Source: an uncultured Romboutsia sp. (GTDB taxonomy: Bacteria; Bacillota; Clostridia; Peptostreptococcales; Peptostreptococcaceae). From it: 5,039 nucleotides of DNA. The stretch covers positions 1-5,039 of the forward strand of contig CALESE010000088.1 in assembly GCA_937907205.1 (NCBI GenBank), read 5' to 3'. Positions 1-5,029 of this stretch are shown piece after piece. Under the pieces are notes generated by a model. It saw nothing but the letters and a program-made list of their open reading frames with translations. It searched no databases and was not told where the DNA came from. Each line of letters starts with the position of its first letter. Within the stretch, counting starts at the first letter, position 1. Position numbers and translations under genes: made by a program.

Positions 1-3
1 AAG

Positions 4-41
4 AAAATAGCCATTTTATATAACTTAAAAATGGCTATTTT
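4..41. terminator. Perfect 14-bp hairpin terminator, probably bidirectional
   Basis: The arms at 4-17 (AAAATAGCCATTTT) and 28-41 are exact reverse complements around a 10-nt loop. The stem ends in a T run on both strands, so it could end transcription of a gene lying left of the window and also leftward transcription. No gene in the window uses it as its 3' end, so it most likely marks the end of an unseen left-hand neighbour. Confidence 0.8.
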
Positions 42-53
42 GTCTACAGTCTG

Positions 54-71
54 AGAGTACATATGTACTCT
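54..71. repeat. 18-bp perfect palindrome next to the left-edge terminator
   Basis: AGAGTACAT at 54-62 is followed directly by its reverse complement at 63-71, and then by ATTTTTATA. It lies 12 bp after the first hairpin. It could be a second back-up terminator for rightward transcription or part of a dispersed intergenic repeat. The remainder of the gap up to the HAD gene (72-226) holds a 9-bp direct repeat, TCTAGTGTA at 113-121 and 155-163, a promoter and a ribosome binding site, with no reading frame I would call a gene. Confidence 0.5.
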
Positions 72-156
72 ATTTTTATACCATTAGCAATAAATTATTT
101 ATAAATATATCTTCTAGTGTATTTTGTAACTTACTTCACTAATATATTATTTAATC

Positions 157-185
157 TAGTGTAATATTTACTACTATGCTATAAT
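157..185 (+). promoter_or_regulatory. Extended -10 promoter of the HAD phosphatase gene
   Basis: TATAAT at 180-185 is preceded by TG one base upstream (TGCTATAAT), an extended -10 element. The sequence 17 bp upstream (TAGTGT, 157-162) is a poor -35, which an extended -10 can compensate. Transcription would begin near 192, giving a leader of about 35 nt that carries the AAGGGG ribosome binding site at 211-216. Confidence 0.5.
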
Positions 186-226
186 TTATAAAATTATATA
201 TTTTTAAGTGAAGGGGCGACATAATT

Positions 227-910
227 ATGAAATATGAAATTATTTTATTTGATGCAGATGATACACTTTTTGACTTTAAAAAAAGTGAAGATTTTGCTAT
301 AAAAAAACTTGTATCTACATTAGATTCTAACTTTGATGATGAATTTATTATAAATACATATAAAGATATAAATACTAAAATCTGGATAGAGTTTGAAGAA
401 GGAAAAATTACTTCTGATGAATTAAAAGTAGAGAGATTTAATAGATTAATAAAACAACTAGAAATTAACTCTAATGCAACAGATCTTTGCAATATGTATA
501 TTCAATTTTTAGGAGATGGTTCTTTCTTATATGATGAAAGTGAAGATTTGTTAAACTACCTATCTAAAAAATATAAAATAGGTATTATAACTAACGGATT
601 AGCTGATGTTCAACATAGAAGAATTAGAAATTCTATTGTAGGTCACTATTTTGAAGATGTTGTTATCTCAGATGAAATAAAAATAGCTAAACCAAATCCA
701 GCCATATTTGATTATGCATTACGTAATCTAGACCATAGTAATAAAAAAAGTGTTTTAATGATAGATGATAGCTTAAACTCAGATATAAAGGGCGGAATTA
801 ATGCTGGTATTGATACCTGTTGGTTTAATCAGCATAAAAAAATTAATTCATCTAGTATAAATCCTACATATGAGATAAATAGCCTATTACAATTAAAAGA
901 TATATTATAA
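227..910 (+). CDS. yfnB: HAD-family noncanonical pyrimidine nucleotidase, YjjG/YfnB type
   Basis: A 227-residue cytosolic HAD-superfamily hydrolase. Members of the YjjG/YfnB group dephosphorylate nucleoside monophosphates, notably modified pyrimidine nucleotides, as house-cleaning; the substrate here is inferred from family. All four HAD motifs are visible: motif I DADDTLFDF (nucleophile D9, acid/base D11), motif II ITNG (T122), motif III Lys in IAKPNP (K155), and motif IV IDDSLNSDI (D181, D186). The cap is helical and lies between motifs I and II, as in subfamily I. The C-terminal stretch GIDTCWFN followed by PTYEI closely recalls Bacillus YfnB, and the length is normal for the group. The start is supported by AAGGGG 10 nt upstream. 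The usual Gly of motif IV is replaced by D180. It looks monocistronic; a gap of about 110 bp follows with no clear terminator. Its role is unrelated to its neighbours as far as can be seen. Confidence 0.88.
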   Translation: MKYEIILFDADDTLFDFKKSEDFAIKKLVSTLDSNFDDEFIINTYKDINTKIWIEFEEGKITSDELKVERFNRLIKQLEINSNATDLCNMYIQFLGDGSFLYDESEDLLNYLSKKYKIGIITNGLADVQHRRIRNSIVGHYFEDVVISDEIKIAKPNPAIFDYALRNLDHSNKKSVLMIDDSLNSDIKGGINAGIDTCWFNQHKKINSSSINPTYEINSLLQLKDIL

Positions 911-940
911 AATATTATATAGAACAAATATTTTAATATG

Positions 941-969
941 TTTTTAACTTAAATATTAGGGTATATAGT
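941..969 (+). promoter_or_regulatory. Possible promoter of mrp
   Basis: TATAGT at 964-969 is a plausible -10, with TTTTTA at 941-946 as a weak -35 at 17-bp spacing. It lies about 50 bp upstream of the mrp start in the 109-bp gap after the HAD gene. Because no strong terminator separates the two genes, partial read-through from the HAD gene is also possible. The match is weak in such AT-rich DNA. Confidence 0.3.
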
Positions 970-1006
970 AAACGTGAATTATCAATAATAAAATTAAATA
1001 CACAAT

Positions 1007-1012
1007 GGAGGA
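1007..1012 (+). promoter_or_regulatory. Ribosome binding site that fixes the mrp start
   Basis: GGAGGA lies 7 nt before the ATG at 1020. An in-frame ATG at 1005 overlaps this Shine-Dalgarno sequence itself and has no ribosome binding site of its own, so the longer reading frame is an artefact and translation starts at 1020. Confidence 0.85.
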
Positions 1013-1019
1013 ACAAATT

Positions 1020-1832
1020 ATGGGAAATTGTAATTCTTGTCCATCAAAAAATAGTTGTAGTTCTCAATCTACATGTAATATAAAAAATAATCCTAATAAT
1101 AAAATAGGTAAAATAATAGGAGTAATGAGTGGTAAAGGTGGAGTTGGTAAATCAACTATGACTGCACTTATTGCTAAGAAACTAAATAAAATGGGATATA
1201 AGGTAGGAATACTTGATGCAGATATAACAGGTCCAAGTATACCAAGACTTATGGGTGTTAGAAACGGTAAAGCATTCCAAGGTGAAAATGGTATAATCCC
1301 CGTTGAAAATTCAAATGGAATAAAAATAATGTCTATAAATCTTATGACAGATGATGAGAGTCAACCAGTTGTATGGAGAGGTCCTATGGTTGCTAATGTT
1401 GTAAAACAATTTTATAGCGATGTATTATGGGAAGAATTAGATTATCTATTAATAGATATGCCTCCAGGTACAGGAGATGTTGCTTTAACAGTAATGCAAT
1501 CTATTCCTATAAGCGGAATTGTTATGGTGTCAGTACCACAAGACTTAGTATCTATGATAGTTTCAAAAGCTGTTAATATGGCTGCTATGATGAATATAAA
1601 GGTGTTAGGTGTTGTTGAAAATATGAGTTATATACAATGTCCTGATTGTGATAAAAAGATAAAATTATTTGATGGTGTTGAAACTGAAAGATTTTTAAAA
1701 GGTATGGAGCTAGATTTACTTGGTGAACTTCCTATGACTAGAGAAATAGTTGATATTACTCATAATGGTGTTGAAGAAGTAAGTAATGAATTAGATACCG
1801 TTTTAAACAATATAGTTAATAAAATAAAATAA
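1020..1832 (+). CDS. mrp: Mrp/NBP35 (ApbC) family iron-sulfur cluster carrier ATPase
   Basis: A 270-residue cytosolic P-loop ATPase of the MinD/Mrp class, which as a dimer binds an Fe-S cluster and passes it to apo-proteins. Visible motifs are the deviant Walker A SGKGGVGKST (37-46, signature K39, Walker K44), switch I DADITGPSIP (66-75), the Walker B/switch II LLIDMPPGTGD (143-153), and the C-terminal CxxC (C207, C210), which bridges the cluster in Mrp dimers. The N-terminal 20 residues carry four cysteines (C4, C7, C13, C19) ahead of the ATPase domain. This resembles the N-terminal cluster region of Nbp35 and is common in clostridial Mrp proteins. No DUF59 domain is present. The start is set by GGAGGA at 1007-1012. 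The stop codon runs into the terminator stem. It is convergent with a cysteine-rich DUF1284 gene, which may be coincidence. Family assignment is firm; client proteins cannot be inferred. Confidence 0.95.
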   Translation: MGNCNSCPSKNSCSSQSTCNIKNNPNNKIGKIIGVMSGKGGVGKSTMTALIAKKLNKMGYKVGILDADITGPSIPRLMGVRNGKAFQGENGIIPVENSNGIKIMSINLMTDDESQPVVWRGPMVANVVKQFYSDVLWEELDYLLIDMPPGTGDVALTVMQSIPISGIVMVSVPQDLVSMIVSKAVNMAAMMNIKVLGVVENMSYIQCPDCDKKIKLFDGVETERFLKGMELDLLGELPMTREIVDITHNGVEEVSNELDTVLNNIVNKIK

Positions 1833-1858
1833 ACCAGCAAAACTTGCTGGTTTATTTT
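1826..1858. terminator. Bidirectional terminator between mrp and the bioY operon
   Basis: AAACCAGCAA at 1831-1840 pairs perfectly with 1844-1853 around a 3-nt loop, and A-T pairs extend the stem outward to about 1826 and 1858. T-rich tails follow on both strands (ATTTTTATTT rightward, ATTTTATTTTATT leftward). It therefore serves mrp and the leftward bioY-DUF1284 operon alike. Confidence 0.9.
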
Positions 1859-1908
1859 TATTTATTTAATATATATTTTTTACAATCTACACTTTCGTAC
1901 AACTCTCA
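1858..1908 (-). other. In-frame TGA and 15-codon open extension of the DUF1284 gene
   Basis: On the minus strand the DUF1284 frame reads ICKN, then TGA at 1908-1906, then stays open as ELYESVDCKKYILNK and ends in TAA at 1860-1858, directly against the terminator stem. From memory, DUF1284 proteins often end with a pattern like ICxxCEWYxxxxC, and ICKN-TGA-ELYESVDC fits it with TGA at the second Cys. Read as Sec, the product would be 109 residues with a CxxU motif. A weak GU-rich hairpin follows (arms 1897-1902 and 1887-1892, loop GAAA), but its loop is only 9 nt beyond the TGA, closer than usual bacterial SECIS elements. A TGT-to-TGA nonsense mutation or a real end at TGA remain possible. Confidence 0.4.
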
Positions 1909-2187
1909 ATTTTTACATATATCATAAAATATTTCTCTGGTAATATTTTTGTATACTTTTTCGAAAGTACATGAATTTATGTTATTATGTGGGCATTTTA
2001 AACATATACTATCAAGTTCTTTTTTTATTTCAACTTTTTCTATATTTTTATTTTTAATACTATACTTTTTATTATATGCATTTACTCTTTTTATTACCAT
2101 TTCCATATTATAATTAAAATCTTCACTATATCCATAACCTATAAATGATCTCATACATAAAATATGATTTATCCTTATTTTTAACAT
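1906..2187 (-). CDS. DUF1284 domain-containing cysteine-rich protein (stops at TGA)
   Basis: A 93-residue soluble protein that I recognise as DUF1284-like from the N-terminal IRINHILCMRSFIGYGYSEDF (family: RPHHxLCxxxFxGxGYSxxF) and the central DSICLKCP followed by NSC. Function is unknown; the conserved His and Cys pattern suggests metal or Fe-S binding. Candidate ligands are H8, C11, C62, C65, C73 and C91. It is shorter than the members I recall (around 130-140 residues): the stretch between C73 and C91 is compressed and the frame ends at TGA just before the expected C-terminal CxxC partner (see the separate entry). Its ATG overlaps the end of bioY by 7 nt and has no clear ribosome binding site, so it is probably translated by coupling to bioY and regulated with it by biotin. 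The overlap with an intact gene and an otherwise undamaged frame argue against an old pseudogene, though a recent nonsense mutation is possible. Confidence 0.7.
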   Translation of the reverse strand: MLKIRINHILCMRSFIGYGYSEDFNYNMEMVIKRVNAYNKKYSIKNKNIEKVEIKKELDSICLKCPHNNINSCTFEKVYKNITREIFYDICKN

Positions 2188-2711
2188 ATATTTTTTAATC
2201 TTTTACTTAATGTAGTTCCTATTGTTGTAGCTAATCCTATTTTTATAAAATCAAATAATATAAATGGTGCTACACACATAATTAATCCTTGCATAAATGT
2301 AGATTTAGTTATAAATGTAAATAATATAGTTCCTATTAAGTAATCAATTATCAATCCTATTATCATACTAATTAATACATATATTACTTTATTTTTTTCT
2401 GAAAAATATCCTATTACTAATGCCATAATAGGAAACCCTAATATAAATCCTCCTGTTGGACCTAATACTATACTTAATCCTCCACCCATATTAGCAAATA
2501 CGGGTAATCCTATACTTCCCATTAATAAATATATAAGTTGAGATATAAATCCTTTTCTAGATCCTAATAATACACCACTTATTGCAACTGCAAATACCTG
2601 CATAGTTAATGGTACTGTAGTAAATGGAATCGGTATTGAAATTTGTGAAAGTAATGCTGTTATTGATGAAAATAATGAACAAATAATAATTTCTTTAATA
2701 TCCAACTTCAT
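2181..2711 (-). CDS. bioY: BioY, biotin-specific S component of an ECF transporter
   Basis: A 176-residue integral membrane protein with about six hydrophobic segments, the substrate-binding subunit for biotin uptake. Family features are the IPIPFTTVPLTMQVFAV region (26-42), GSRKGFISQLIYLLMGSIGLPVF (50-72), the GPTGGFILGFP stretch (84-94) of the biotin site, and FDFIK (153-157) near the C-terminus, matching the family's D-x-x-K. Helix 1, which contacts EcfT through a small-residue AxxxA pattern, here seems to carry SxxxS (S12, S16). No bioM/bioN (ecfA/ecfT) lies next to it, so it must share the general ECF energising module encoded elsewhere. I start at 2711 because GGGGG at 2717-2721 sits 5 nt upstream. 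The in-frame ATG at 2723 abuts that sequence and would only add MGVI. It is first in an operon with the DUF1284 gene, behind a promoter with BirA-like operators. Confidence 0.93.
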   Translation of the reverse strand: MKLDIKEIIICSLFSSITALLSQISIPIPFTTVPLTMQVFAVAISGVLLGSRKGFISQLIYLLMGSIGLPVFANMGGGLSIVLGPTGGFILGFPIMALVIGYFSEKNKVIYVLISMIIGLIIDYLIGTILFTFITKSTFMQGLIMCVAPFILFDFIKIGLATTIGTTLSKRLKNIC

Positions 2712-2724
2712 AATTACCCCCATT

Positions 2725-2756
2725 TAGTTAACCTTTTTTACATTTTAAGTTTACAA
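2725..2756 (-). promoter_or_regulatory. BirA (biotin repressor) operator of bioY, proximal site
   Basis: On the minus strand the site reads TTGTAAACT, 14 bases, GGTTAACTA. The known BirA box is TTGTTAACC-N14/15-GGTTAACAA; the two halves here match in 7 and 8 of 9 positions and the spacer is the right length. It covers the predicted transcription start of bioY and ends 13 bp before the start codon, the expected place for repression by biotin-loaded BirA. BirA itself is not in the window. Confidence 0.8.
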
Positions 2757-2760
2757 TATA

Positions 2761-2789
2761 ATTATATATCATTTCCTTTTTCTAGTAAA
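2761..2789 (-). promoter_or_regulatory. Promoter of the bioY-DUF1284 operon
   Basis: On the minus strand, TTTACT at 2789-2784 (-35) is followed by exactly 17 bp and a perfect TATAAT at 2766-2761 (-10). Transcription would begin near 2755, inside the proximal BirA box, giving a leader of about 45 nt. The -35 overlaps one half of the distal BirA-like repeat. Confidence 0.75.
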
Positions 2790-2814
2790 CTTATTTATTT
2801 CATCAAGTTTACAT
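2783..2814 (-). promoter_or_regulatory. Second BirA-like inverted repeat over the bioY -35 box
   Basis: On the minus strand the site reads ATGTAAACT, 14 bases, AGTTTACTA. The spacer length equals that of the proximal box and the halves resemble it closely (GTAAACT core in both upstream halves, ACTA end in both downstream halves), though each matches the BirA consensus less well (6 of 9). Centre-to-centre distance to the proximal box is 58 bp. It might be a second operator or an ancestral duplicate. Confidence 0.5.
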
Positions 2815-2827
2815 TACTTTCCTTAAC

Positions 2828-2847
2828 TTATATTAAATTTAATATAA
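2828..2847. promoter_or_regulatory. 20-bp perfect palindrome upstream of the Na/Pi cotransporter gene
   Basis: TTATATTAAA at 2828-2837 is followed immediately by its exact reverse complement. It lies upstream of the putative -10 of the cotransporter gene, in the 204-bp gap between divergent genes. Built only of A and T, it could be chance, but its length and place fit a repressor or activator site. No regulator can be named. Confidence 0.35.
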
Positions 2848-2858
2848 AAGTTTTTTAT

Positions 2859-2888
2859 TTCAATTTATGGTTAAACTAAATATATAAT
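2859..2888 (+). promoter_or_regulatory. Probable promoter of the Na/Pi cotransporter gene
   Basis: TATAAT at 2883-2888, with TTCAAT at 2859-2864 as a weak -35 at 18-bp spacing. Transcription would start near 2895, leaving a very short leader that begins just before the AAGGAGG ribosome binding site. The -10 is good; the -35 is poor. Confidence 0.45.
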
Positions 2889-2900
2889 TTTTAATTTTTT

Positions 2901-2907
2901 AAGGAGG
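2901..2907 (+). promoter_or_regulatory. Ribosome binding site that selects a TTG start
   Basis: A full AAGGAGG lies 8 nt before TTG at 2916. The next in-frame ATG is far inside the first membrane segment, so the strong site and the conserved N-terminus support translation from the rare TTG codon. Confidence 0.85.
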
Positions 2908-2915
2908 AAGTTAAA

Positions 2916-4529
2916 TTGAGTATAGCAATAAACCTTATTGGAGGCCTTGGTCTTTTCCTATATGGAATGAATTTAATGGGAGATGGTCTTCAAAAATATG
3001 CAGGTAGTAAACTAAAAAGAATAATTGAACTTTTAACTAGTAATGTTCTTATGGGTGTTCTAGTAGGAGCAGTAGTTACCGGTATAATACAAAGTTCTAG
3101 TGCTACAACTGTTATGGTTGTTGGATTTGTAAATGCTGGAATAATGAGCTTATCTCAGGCTATTGGAGTAATAATGGGTGCTAATGTAGGTACTACTATA
3201 ACAGCTCAACTTGTCTCATTCAAATTAGAAGGATTAGCTCCTGTTGCACTTGGTATTGGTATTATTTTATACTTATTTCCTAAAAAGAAAAGTCTTAAAA
3301 ATATAGCTGAAATTCTTATTGGGTTTGGTATTTTATTTACAGGTATGGATTTTATGAAAGATGCTGTTAAGCCATTAGCTGAATTACCACAATTTAGAAA
3401 TGCCTTACTTTACTTTGGTCATCATCAAGTTCTAGGTATATTAGCAGGATTCTTGATAACAGGTATTGTTCAAAGTTCTAGTGCTTCTATGGGTATGTTA
3501 ATTGCTCTAGCTTCAGAGGGTCTACTTCCACTTTCATCTGCATTACCTATACTTTATGGTGATAATATTGGTACTTGTGTTACTTCACTTTTATCAAGTA
3601 TTGGGGCTAGTGTAAATGCTAGAAGAGCTGCTATAATGCATTTATCATTTAATGTAATTGGAACAATAGTATTTATGCTTATTTTAAATAGACCTATATC
3701 TTATATAGTAAGCTACCTTGATCCAAATGATGCTGCCCGTCAAATAGCAAATGCTCATACTTTATTTAATGTAGTAAATGTTATAATACTTTTACCTTTC
3801 TCAAGATTTATAGTAAAACTTGCTATGAAGCTAGTTCCTGAAAGTAAAAACGAGGATTATGATGATAATCCTACTACTAAATATTTAGACGAAAGAATAT
3901 TAGAAACCCCTTCCATAGCTTTTGGTAATACATTATCTGAAATAATTAGAATGGGTAAAAAAACAGAAACTGCTTTAGAGTCCTCTTTTAAAGGATTTAT
4001 AGATAAGGATAATGATTCTATTAATAAAACATTCGAACATGAAAATATAATTAATCACCTTCAAAAGAGTATACTCAATTATTTACTAAAACTATCAAAA
4101 TCACCATTAAATGATGATGAACGTTTTAAAACAGACTTATTTTTTAATACAGTAAATGACATTGAAAGAGTTGGTGACCATGCAGAAAATATAGCTGAAC
4201 TTGCCCAAAACGTAATTGATTTAGATGTTAATTTTTCTGATGTAGCTTTTAGTGAAATAAACGATATTTATAATAAAACTTTATCTAACTTTAAAAATTC
4301 ATTATTAGCTCTTAAAAATAATGATTCTGAATTAGCTCATAAAGTTTTTGATGTTGAAAAAGAAGTTAATTACCTTGAAAAATCATTTAGAAAATATCAT
4401 ATAAACAGGTTAAATGAAGGTAACTGTACAATAGATGCAGGTGTTTTATACTTAGATTTGGTATCTAACTTAGAAAGAATATCAGATCACTCTGTTAATA
4501 TTGCACAACGAGTTTTGAAAACTCAATAG
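2916..4529 (+). CDS. Na+/phosphate cotransporter family protein with C-terminal PhoU-like domain (NptA, COG1283)
   Basis: A 537-residue inner-membrane protein. Residues 1 to about 305 form the Na/Pi-cotransporter domain with the family's inverted duplication: QSSSATT (59-65) with GANVGTT (88-94) in the first half, and QSSSASM (186-192) with GDNIGTC (215-221) in the second. These QSSS motifs line the substrate and sodium path in the SLC34-like fold. Residues about 330-537 are cytosolic and helical, with two PhoU-type motifs, NDIERVGDHAENI (414-426) and SNLERISDHSVNI (517-529), whose acidic and His residues bind metal in PhoU. The family is thought to move phosphate with sodium, sometimes as efflux; direction here is unknown. 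The PhoU part suggests control by phosphate status. Length is typical of the family. It starts at TTG behind a strong AAGGAGG, is transcribed alone with its own terminator, and is divergent from the biotin operon. No pst or pho genes are nearby. Confidence 0.93.
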   Translation: MSIAINLIGGLGLFLYGMNLMGDGLQKYAGSKLKRIIELLTSNVLMGVLVGAVVTGIIQSSSATTVMVVGFVNAGIMSLSQAIGVIMGANVGTTITAQLVSFKLEGLAPVALGIGIILYLFPKKKSLKNIAEILIGFGILFTGMDFMKDAVKPLAELPQFRNALLYFGHHQVLGILAGFLITGIVQSSSASMGMLIALASEGLLPLSSALPILYGDNIGTCVTSLLSSIGASVNARRAAIMHLSFNVIGTIVFMLILNRPISYIVSYLDPNDAARQIANAHTLFNVVNVIILLPFSRFIVKLAMKLVPESKNEDYDDNPTTKYLDERILETPSIAFGNTLSEIIRMGKKTETALESSFKGFIDKDNDSINKTFEHENIINHLQKSILNYLLKLSKSPLNDDERFKTDLFFNTVNDIERVGDHAENIAELAQNVIDLDVNFSDVAFSEINDIYNKTLSNFKNSLLALKNNDSELAHKVFDVEKEVNYLEKSFRKYHINRLNEGNCTIDAGVLYLDLVSNLERISDHSVNIAQRVLKTQ

Positions 4530-4536
4530 TATAAAT

Positions 4537-4577
4537 AAAAATAACTGAAATAAGATTTACTTATCTCAGTTATTTTT
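4537..4577. terminator. Bidirectional terminator between the cotransporter and the YvlB-like gene
   Basis: AAAAATAACTGA at 4537-4548 pairs perfectly with 4566-4577. After one mismatch, 4550-4554 pairs with 4560-4564 around a 5-nt loop. T runs follow on both strands, and both convergent genes end within about 8 bp of the hairpin, so it serves both. Confidence 0.88.
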
Positions 4578-4579
4578 GT

Positions 4580-4855
4580 CTAATTTATTATAAGTTTTAT
4601 TATATCACCGTTGTTTCTTTCTATATTTGCTATTTCACCAGTTAAGCTATAATCAAAAGCATTTAATAATAAATTAAGTAGTTTTTGACTGTCAATTATA
4701 TCATCTTGTCCATTAAAAAAATCAAGAGCATTATTTTTTATTAATCTTTTTACAAAATCTATTGGTAGTTTTATATGTATTTTATCCCCAGTATGAGATA
4801 TAACTCTTACTCTTAAAAGCCTTTCATCATATCCTCTCATAGTTTGCTTTGTCAT
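4580..4855 (-). CDS. Small SHOCT-like (YvlB N-terminal type) domain protein
   Basis: A 91-residue soluble protein without signal peptide or membrane segment. The pattern LLRVRVISHTGDKIHIKLPIDFVKRLIKN (13-41), then a helical stretch, then GEIANIERNNGDIIKLIIN (73-91) resembles the domain found in Bacillus YvlB and in many clostridial small proteins: 'LRVRV...GDKVxVxLPLxFV...GxIVDVxxxxGDxVxIxIE'. The first 12 residues, MTKQTMRGYDER, are basic and polar. In YvlB this domain is fused to a DUF4097-type adhesin-like region and often preceded by a short helical domain; here it stands alone. Function is unknown; YvlB relatives are linked to envelope stress, but that cannot be transferred safely. The start is firm: AGGAGG at 4860-4865 lies 4 nt upstream of the ATG. 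It is transcribed alone, convergent with the cotransporter, with a good promoter about 110 bp upstream. Confidence 0.7.
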   Translation of the reverse strand: MTKQTMRGYDERLLRVRVISHTGDKIHIKLPIDFVKRLIKNNALDFFNGQDDIIDSQKLLNLLLNAFDYSLTGEIANIERNNGDIIKLIIN

Positions 4856-4968
4856 AATTCCTCCTATTTAATTATATTGTTTGAAACTGTTTAATGTATT
4901 TGCTTTATATTGTAATTTATATTCTTGATTAAATACTTTTAACACAAAAAAACTGTAATTATTTTATT

Positions 4969-4998
4969 ATTGTAAATTTTTATGAGATAGATTGTCAA
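4969..4998 (-). promoter_or_regulatory. Promoter of the YvlB-like gene
   Basis: On the minus strand a perfect TTGACA at 4998-4993 is followed by 18 bp and TACAAT at 4974-4969. This is the best -35 in the window. The start would be near 4962, giving a leader of about 105 nt in which I see no clear structure or small gene. Confidence 0.65.
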
Positions 4999-5004
4999 TA
5001 CAAG

Positions 5005-5029
5005 TGCAACACTTTATATTTATGTTGCA
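5005..5029. promoter_or_regulatory. Inverted repeat just upstream of the -35 box, candidate operator
   Basis: TGCAACA at 5005-5011 and TGTTGCA at 5023-5029 are perfect inverted repeats separated by 11 bp, ending 6 bp from the -35 of the YvlB-like gene. The position suits an activator of that gene, or a repressor of an unseen rightward gene beyond the edge. The motif does not match a regulator I can name. Confidence 0.4.

Noticed and set aside
151..492. 113-residue minus-strand reading frame opposite the HAD gene
   Set aside because: It is fully antisense to well-supported HAD codons including motif I, has low-complexity Ser/Ile/Phe-rich sequence, no ribosome binding site and no recognisable domain.
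911..940. Terminator after the HAD gene
   Set aside because: Only loose A/T inverted repeats such as AATATTT/AAATATT with an interrupted stem; not distinguishable from background in this base composition.
1005..1019. Upstream ATG giving mrp five extra residues (MEEQI)
   Set aside because: This ATG overlaps the Shine-Dalgarno sequence GGAGGA that serves the ATG at 1020, and nothing suitable lies before it.
1887..1902. Hairpin after the TGA as a proven SECIS element
   Set aside because: Six pairs with several G-U wobbles and a GAAA loop only 9 nt beyond TGA; this does not meet the usual bacterial SECIS distance, so I do not annotate it as one.
2712..2723. Upstream ATG giving bioY four extra residues (MGVI)
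   Set aside because: The codons coincide with the GGGGG ribosome binding site of the ATG at 2711, and BioY proteins usually begin near MKL. An AAGG at suitable spacing before 2723 leaves a small doubt.
2712..2915. Riboswitch in the divergent control region
   Set aside because: The bioY leader is only about 45 nt and the cotransporter leader about 20 nt, too short for known riboswitches; protein operators explain the repeats better.
4871..4876. TATAAT on the minus strand close to the YvlB-like gene
   Set aside because: It lies so near the ribosome binding site (4860-4865) that transcription would start within it, and there is no -35 at proper spacing.
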